Assembly (NCBI GenBank): GCA_965243825.1 | Contig: CBDEVT010000001.1 | Coordinates: 1,488,001 to 1,552,000, forward strand | Reading direction: 5' to 3' | Origin: JAJCYX01 sp965243825 | GTDB taxonomy: Bacteria; Chloroflexota; Dehalococcoidia; Lucifugimonadales; Lucifugimonadaceae | Length of the DNA stretch: 64,000 bases | Part shown: positions 59,129 to 64,000 of the stretch, piece after piece | Layout of the letters: each line of letters begins with the position of its first letter | How positions within the stretch are numbered: position 1 is the stretch's first letter | Program-made: the position numbers and the translations under genes | The notes under the pieces: model-generated | Told to the model about the DNA's origin: nothing | Database searches by the model: none | What the model saw: only the letters and a program-made list of their open reading frames with translations

Positions 59129-59785
59129 ATGACCTACAAGATCACATCCGGATACGAAAACTTAAAGACGTTCCCACCACTTGCAGTCGGCGTTATGGGT
59201 TCCGCTGGTGGCGTTGTCAAAGACGAAGTGCGCGACACCTTGTACAAGCTGGGACAGGAAGTTGGGCGCCGAGGCTATGTGCTGGTGACCGGAGTTGCAC
59301 CCGGGCTGCCTCACGACTCGGTCCTGGGCGCCAAGTCTGAAGGTGGGCTCGTTATCGGCATCTCACCTGCACTGAACTTCAAAGAGCATGTTGAACGCTA
59401 CAAATCTCCGACTCGCGGCTACGACCTCATCGTGTACACCGGCTCCGGCCTGATGGGTCGTGAGATCGAGAACATACGTAGCTGTGATGTCGTGGTGATA
59501 GCAGGTGGTCGATCAGGCACGCTGGGTGAGTTCGCCATCGCGTACGACGAAGCGAAGCTGATCGGTGTCTTGACAGGTACAGGCGGAATCGCCGATCACA
59601 TAGACGAGCTTCTGGGTGTGATGAACAAGGAGACCGGTGCCAAGATCATTTCGGATCCGCACCCGGTTCACCTGGTCGACAGGCTGGAGCGTGCGTACAA
59701 GGAAGACATTCTTCCCGGATATGAGAAGCTGCTTGAAGGCCACGATCCTGACGGTGAGTTGGAAGGCGGACGGCCACCGGCTTAG
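59129..59785 (+). CDS. SLOG-superfamily protein (TIGR00725/LOG-like)
   Basis: A 218-residue Rossmannoid protein of the LOG/DprA-like SLOG group. The N-terminal VGVMGSAGG and the central GGRSGTLGEFAIAYDE match the PGGxGTxxE nucleotide-binding pattern. LOG enzymes release free bases from nucleotide monophosphates; members of this branch have no settled role. The frame is open to 59078, but ATG 59129 starts at MTYKITSG, nearer to the conserved core. Its stop overlaps the end of the convergent SDR gene by 4 bases. Confidence 0.82.
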   Translation: MTYKITSGYENLKTFPPLAVGVMGSAGGVVKDEVRDTLYKLGQEVGRRGYVLVTGVAPGLPHDSVLGAKSEGGLVIGISPALNFKEHVERYKSPTRGYDLIVYTGSGLMGREIENIRSCDVVVIAGGRSGTLGEFAIAYDEAKLIGVLTGTGGIADHIDELLGVMNKETGAKIISDPHPVHLVDRLERAYKEDILPGYEKLLEGHDPDGELEGGRPPA

Positions 59786-60528
59786 CCGAACAGCGGGTTG
59801 GTCTTGCCAAAAGCGTCGATTGCAGCACCTGTCACAGCTGAGCTGGCATCGCTTGCAAGGAACACTGCAACCTGTGCGATCTCATCGGGGTCCATCAGGT
59901 TCGGATTCTCGGTGCGACCTGTTGTGTTGAACGCTTCGCGGTAGCCTTCAGTATCGGTACCGCCGGGACAGATCGCGTTGACGTCTATGCCGTGTTGCTT
60001 GACCTCTGCGGCCAGTGATTCCGTGAAGCTGATCAGACCAGACTTGGTGATTCGGTACGCGCTCCGCCCTGCCGCTCCTTTGCGGCCACCTATCGACGAG
60101 ATGTTGATGATCTTTCCGTAGCCGCGATCGATCATTCCAGGTAGCAACGCCTTCGTGATCAGGAACGCGCCGGTCAAGTTCACATTCAGTACGTCTCGGA
60201 AAAGCTGTGGATCGAACTCGGAGACAGGAATCCGGGGGTGGATGATCGCAGCGTTGTTTACCAGAATGTCCACGCCGCCGAACTGCGAGATGGCTTCATT
60301 GGCGACGCCGTTGATCTCTGATTCGATGCCGATGTCGGCCGGGGCTGATAAGGCGTTAACGCCCATCAATTCAGCCTCGTCTGCCAGTGACCTCAATTTC
60401 ACTTCGTTACGCGCCGTCACCACGATGTTTGCGCCTTCACGGGCAAACGCCAGCGCAATAGCTCGTCCGATGCCCTGTGAAGCTCCTGTGACCAGCGCCG
60501 TACGGCCTGCGAGTTGTCTAACAGTCAT
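59782..60528 (-). CDS. SDR-family oxidoreductase
   Basis: A 248-residue classical SDR. TGASQGIGRAIA is the NAD(P) site, Ser lies in INISSIGG, and Tyr/Lys in YRITKSGL; NAAI is in place. It resembles gluconate 5-dehydrogenase or 3-oxoacyl-ACP reductase types, and the neighbourhood of KDG kinase favours a sugar-acid role, without proof. It is 18 bases downstream of the protease gene on the same strand and converges on the SLOG gene. Confidence 0.88.
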   Translation of the reverse strand: MTVRQLAGRTALVTGASQGIGRAIALAFAREGANIVVTARNEVKLRSLADEAELMGVNALSAPADIGIESEINGVANEAISQFGGVDILVNNAAIIHPRIPVSEFDPQLFRDVLNVNLTGAFLITKALLPGMIDRGYGKIINISSIGGRKGAAGRSAYRITKSGLISFTESLAAEVKQHGIDVNAICPGGTDTEGYREAFNTTGRTENPNLMDPDEIAQVAVFLASDASSAVTGAAIDAFGKTNPLFG

Positions 60529-60546
60529 CGTTTCTCCGCCAATAGC

Positions 60547-62373
60547 CTATTGAATCTTCAATACGTTGACGCCTGATCGTGTCCATCGAATCTCTATGAG
60601 GTCGATGCCGATAGGTATTTCAAATACTAGGTGAGCCTGCTGCCAGTTGCCGCGCACGAGTTCCAACGTGCCTGTTATGAATGACGGCTGTTCGGTTTCT
60701 ATCTTTCCAGTCAGGTTCTCGTCTATGGGCAAGGTTATCTGCGTGGTATCAAGCGGTTTCAGTACCGTTCCGTCTTCAAGCAACAGCTCAAATGAATCGG
60801 GCGAAAGCTCTATCTGCCTGGTCATGTCCCCGTACTGCACAAAGTTCAGCTCTATCAGTGCCAGTCGATGGAAGAAAGTCGGAGGGATGATTCGGAAGAA
60901 TTGATCATCTTCACCTTCGGTTTCGACGGCGTAGTCGATCACCGATTTCGACCAGACGTTTGTGAGGCGGGTTGTGAAGTCGTCGGCGCGTGCTTGCGTT
61001 GCCGTGAATTGATGCTGTTCCCATTCGCGAGGAAACAGTAACTCACTCAGAAGTATGGCTTCGATGAAACCTCCGAACGAATCCTCACTGGAAATAACCC
61101 GCGTTTCCATTGCTGCGCCGTTGAACACCATGATCGTGTGTTGGATCAGGCGGTCTCCGTTTTCTTGGTTCTCCGTGCCACCGACATTTGCAGTCAGGAT
61201 GCCTCCGACTCCCACGATCTCGTTCTCCAGATCACCGAAACTCTCGTCAAGACCATCGAGAACTTCAGCTCGTCTTGTTGAGATCCAATCGATTTCTGAT
61301 GTGCCAACCGGCAGCTCCGGGGTCAAGGTGAGGATGAATTCACCACCCTCTGGTCCTTCGAGGTGAAATCCTAGATCGTTCTGTGCTGTTACTTTCCAAC
61401 CGAACGGTAACCGGATGTTGTAGCCGTAGATCTCGCTGGAGACGTAGACGGGCGCTTCAAATAGCTCACCGGACTCAAGATCTTCCAAGCGACTCAGTGC
61501 TTCATCGATTCCTATTGCTCCGTTGAAGCCTTCAATTGGAAAGAAGCCAGAGTTGCGAACGACGAATGTATTGATGCCTGTGACGTGACCATCTTTGGTT
61601 ATTAGCGGGCCACCACTGTTGCCTGGGTTCACGGATGCCTGATGCTGGATAATCTGACCGCTGTCTTCGTTTCGTAGGCTGGATACTCCACCCTGTGTGG
61701 CTGTAAACGCAGGTTCAAGGTTCTCATCTGTTGGGTAGCCGATAGCCACCACCGTGTCACCGACCCGGACCTCTCCGATAGGGTCAAGCGGCAGGTGCGT
61801 GAACACCTCTGTTGTGTGCGGCTCGATGCTGAGGACTGCCAGGTCCGATTCTGCATCTGATCCGACTACAGTTGCCTCGTAGATCGCAGGCGATCCGCCG
61901 AACGAACGAGGCACGCCGACGTGTATGTCCTCGGCATCGGCAATTACGTGAAAATTAGTCAGTATGAAGCCGTCTGAGTCGTAAATGAATCCGGTGCCGA
62001 GGTGCTGAGCGATCTCACGAACTCGAGCCGAGTTGAGCCTTGTGCCGGAGCCGATTCTCACGACAGCCGGACGAATACTCTCAATAATGTCGGCAAGGGT
62101 CGGTTGAGGTGTAGGCGTGGCTGTTGGGGTGGCAGTAGGTGTTGGAACAGGCGTTGTTGTCGGGGCAGGGGTGGCATTGGGAGCCGGGGTCGACGTGGGA
62201 GCCAGCGTCGGCACTGGAGTTGGTGGGATCTGTGTAGGTGTAGCGGTAGCTGGGACGGGCGTAGGCGTTGCGCTGTCGCCGCTGCAAGCGATCGCTGCTG
62301 TCATCAGTACCGCCAGCACGGCACTGAAAATCCCTCGCACCCTTGATCGGTACGAATTCATCGGCGTATGCAA
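60547..62373 (-). CDS. HtrA-like serine protease lipoprotein with Pro/Thr linker
   Basis: A 608-residue exported protein. A signal peptide ends in a lipobox with Cys30 (AAIAC). Residues 36-91 are an almost pure Pro/Thr/Ala linker, encoded by 62101-62268. The trypsin-like domain has His142 (TNFHVI), Asp177 (ESDLAVL) and Ser253 (GNSGGP), the HtrA form of the serine motif. About 340 residues follow without a clear PDZ domain; they are beta-rich and of unknown function. TTG 62373 is the longest start and ATG 62361 an alternative. It shares lipobox-linker-protease layout with the 16-17 kb gene. Confidence 0.85.
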   Translation of the reverse strand: MHTPMNSYRSRVRGIFSAVLAVLMTAAIACSGDSATPTPVPATATPTQIPPTPVPTLAPTSTPAPNATPAPTTTPVPTPTATPTATPTPQPTLADIIESIRPAVVRIGSGTRLNSARVREIAQHLGTGFIYDSDGFILTNFHVIADAEDIHVGVPRSFGGSPAIYEATVVGSDAESDLAVLSIEPHTTEVFTHLPLDPIGEVRVGDTVVAIGYPTDENLEPAFTATQGGVSSLRNEDSGQIIQHQASVNPGNSGGPLITKDGHVTGINTFVVRNSGFFPIEGFNGAIGIDEALSRLEDLESGELFEAPVYVSSEIYGYNIRLPFGWKVTAQNDLGFHLEGPEGGEFILTLTPELPVGTSEIDWISTRRAEVLDGLDESFGDLENEIVGVGGILTANVGGTENQENGDRLIQHTIMVFNGAAMETRVISSEDSFGGFIEAILLSELLFPREWEQHQFTATQARADDFTTRLTNVWSKSVIDYAVETEGEDDQFFRIIPPTFFHRLALIELNFVQYGDMTRQIELSPDSFELLLEDGTVLKPLDTTQITLPIDENLTGKIETEQPSFITGTLELVRGNWQQAHLVFEIPIGIDLIEIRWTRSGVNVLKIQ

Positions 62374-62445
62374 TTTTCCCCATTCTGTTCCGGCAGGCCA
62401 GGGTCGAAACGAATCTGGCGGGGTTGAAGAATAAGTGCCCGGGTA

Positions 62446-63471
62446 TTACCTCTGCACTCTTCCTGACACATCGCCACCTGCCACGGCCATCACCTCTTTC
62501 ACTGTGACCAGGTTGAAGTCACCGTGGAATGTGTGAGCCATCGCAGATGAAGCTACTGCGAAATCGAGCACCTGTTGCGCTGCCCAGCCATCTTGCAGGT
62601 TGCCGTAGATGATTCCGGCCGAGAAAGCGTCACCGCCGCCAACTCGATCAACGATCCGTACAGCGTATTTTCGGCCCAGATGGATATCTCCAGCATCGTA
62701 GTAAATGGCGCTCCAGTCGTTGTCGTCTGCCGACTGACTTTCTCGCAGCGTGATGCCGACTTTCTTGAAACCAAACTGATCAACTAGCTCTTGCAAGACC
62801 GGTCTGTAAGCCTCAGGGTCGATCTCGCCGGTCGAGACATCTACCCCTTCAGCCGCAACCCCAAGACACTTTTCTGCGTCTTCTTCGTTGCCGATTGCCA
62901 CATCAACGTGCTTCATCATGGGTTTCATAACCGCCTGCGCTTCTTCAGGCGACCACAGATTCTTGCGGTAGTTCATGTCTGCACTGACGGTTAGGCCAAG
63001 CTGTGCAGCGGCGGCCGCAGCCTCATCGCAAGCAGCTGCGGCGGTAGATGAAATAGCAGGCGTGATACCTGTGAAGTGAAACCAGTCTTTGCCCTGGAAT
63101 ACCTTCTCCCAGTCAACAGTGCCCGGTTTTAGCTCGGCAATTGAAGAGTTGGCCCGGTCGTAGACGACCTTTGAAGCGCGCATCGCCGCACCAGATTCCA
63201 GGAAGTAGATTCCAAGCCTGCTCCCCTGCCTGAGTATCTCCGATGTGTCGACGCCAAACTGTCTTACGTAGTTGATACAGGCCTGTCCGACGTCGTTGTC
63301 TGGGATCGCAGTTACAAACGTGGCATCCACACCAAAGTGAGCAAGTGAAACCGCTACATTGCACTCGCCGCCACCGTACGTGACCTCGAACTCTCGAGCC
63401 TGGGTGAACCGCTCGCGGCGTGGAGTCGCAAGCCGCAACATGATCTCTCCAAAAGTGACGACCTTTGCCAT
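62446..63471 (-). CDS. kdgK: 2-keto-3-deoxygluconate kinase (PfkB family)
   Basis: A 341-residue PfkB-type sugar kinase that phosphorylates 2-keto-3-deoxygluconate to KDPG. The N-terminal block VTFGEIMLRLATP and YGGGECNVAVSLAHFG are characteristic of KDG kinases, and the C-terminal DRVGGGDAFSAG holds the catalytic Asp and the anion hole. It lies 79 bases downstream of the KDPG aldolase gene, and its product is that enzyme's substrate. GGAG lies upstream of the ATG. The galactonate-dehydratase-like and uronate-dehydrogenase-like enzymes could feed it. Confidence 0.92.
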   Translation of the reverse strand: MAKVVTFGEIMLRLATPRRERFTQAREFEVTYGGGECNVAVSLAHFGVDATFVTAIPDNDVGQACINYVRQFGVDTSEILRQGSRLGIYFLESGAAMRASKVVYDRANSSIAELKPGTVDWEKVFQGKDWFHFTGITPAISSTAAAACDEAAAAAAQLGLTVSADMNYRKNLWSPEEAQAVMKPMMKHVDVAIGNEEDAEKCLGVAAEGVDVSTGEIDPEAYRPVLQELVDQFGFKKVGITLRESQSADDNDWSAIYYDAGDIHLGRKYAVRIVDRVGGGDAFSAGIIYGNLQDGWAAQQVLDFAVASSAMAHTFHGDFNLVTVKEVMAVAGGDVSGRVQR

Positions 63472-63550
63472 TTCTTTGTCTCCGGACAGGTTGTGTACTT
63501 GTTCGTTTAACGGGCTCAGTCAACGTTGAACGCATCAGCGCAATTGCGAA

Positions 63551-64000
63551 TTAACCGCCCTTCAGGGATCTGATTAAGGCGACTACATCTCTGCTGCGCT
63601 GCTCAAGAGTCGCCCAGTCGTTGTTCTTCACAACATCTGCGCTCGCTAACTTTGATCCCATGCCGACAGCCACCACTCCAGCCTCGAACCATGGCCGAAG
63701 CGACTCTTCTGTCACATCGACACCGCCCGTGGGCATGATTGAAGACCACGGCATCGGAGCGAGGACATCCTTCACGAACTGGGGACCGCCGACTGCGGAG
63801 CCCGGGAATATCTTCACGATGTCCGCGCCAAGCTCCTCGGCGTAAGAGATCTCACTGGCGGTCCCGCATCCCGGGACATAGCCTACTTTTCGACGATTGC
63901 AGACCTTCGCCACATCAGGATTCGTGACCGGGCCTACGATGAAACTTGCACCGGCGGATATATACATCGAAGCTGTACCGGCATCCAGTACGGAGCCAGC
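63551..64000 (-). CDS. KDPG/KHG aldolase, C-terminal part
   Basis: The frame is open at the right window edge; 149 codons are seen, so the N-terminus is missing. The visible part starts AGSVLDAGTAS, then FIVGPVTNPDVAKVC, PGCGTASEISYAEELGADIVKIFPGSAVGG and IMPTGGVD, all typical of class I KDPG aldolase, with the Schiff-base Lys in VKIFPG. It cleaves KDPG to pyruvate and glyceraldehyde-3-phosphate. It lies just ahead of kdgK, making a minimal KDG-utilisation operon. Confidence in the family is high; the exact substrate (KDPG or KDPGal) is open. Confidence 0.9.
   Translation of the reverse strand, partial: AGSVLDAGTASMYISAGASFIVGPVTNPDVAKVCNRRKVGYVPGCGTASEISYAEELGADIVKIFPGSAVGGPQFVKDVLAPMPWSSIMPTGGVDVTEESLRPWFEAGVVAVGMGSKLASADVVKNNDWATLEQRSRDVVALIRSLKGG

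Overview
The window (about 55% GC by eye) looks like a free-living, probably marine, bacterium of the Chloroflexota, most likely the SAR202 cluster. This rests on gene content: paralogous CoxL-type molybdenum hydroxylases, an enolase-superfamily sugar-acid dehydratase, a sulfatase, many SDRs and xylose-isomerase-like TIM barrels, and many Cys-anchored lipoproteins with Pro/Thr linkers. No 16S rRNA gene is present, so the assignment is inference. I see no phage, IS element, CRISPR array or plasmid gene.

Layout. 1-8.0 kb: end of a HIT gene, then a molybdenum hydroxylase operon (FAD subunit, 2Fe-2S subunit, two tandem large subunits) and a sulfatase. 8.1-10.9 kb: a MoaD-like gene followed by a compact pterin operon (FolE, FolM-like reductase, dihydropteridine-reductase-like SDR, FolB/FolX). 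11.1-15 kb: a LarA-family racemase, then an ECF42-type sigma factor with three DGPF proteins and a recognisable target promoter. 15-20 kb: serine hydrolase, trypsin-like lipoprotein, sugar nucleotidyltransferase, kinase, TetR, HPP protein. 20.3-26.5 kb: HflKC and two divergent HExxH proteins. 26.5-31 kb: EtfBA, RsmG, a flippase-like protein, tRNA-Ala. 31-37.5 kb: TerC, an MhuD-like haem oxygenase, a galactonate-dehydratase-like enzyme, a putative selenoprotein, a Gfo/Idh oxidoreductase and an aldehyde dehydrogenase. 37.5-64 kb: RhlE-like helicase, lipoproteins, uronate-dehydrogenase-like enzyme, amidase, 2-hydroxyacid dehydrogenase, an oxalyl-CoA-synthetase-like ligase, a multidomain carbohydrate-binding lipoprotein, MgtE, a TIM-barrel/SDR/HAD operon, a secreted protease, KDG kinase and the C-terminal part of KDPG aldolase.

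How it fits together. Sugar-acid genes (uronate dehydrogenase-like, galactonate dehydratase-like, KDG kinase, KDPG aldolase, semialdehyde-dehydrogenase-like ALDH) suggest use of oxidised sugars through 2-keto-3-deoxy acids. The Cox-type enzymes, ETF, amidase, sulfatase and oxalyl-CoA ligase suggest oxidative scavenging of dissolved organic matter.

The most notable single object is the gene at 33746-34549 (minus). A redoxin-domain lipoprotein reads through an in-frame TGA exactly where the first Cys of a CxxC motif should be, and a bacterial-SECIS-like hairpin follows at the right distance. I read it as a selenocysteine (UxxC) lipoprotein.
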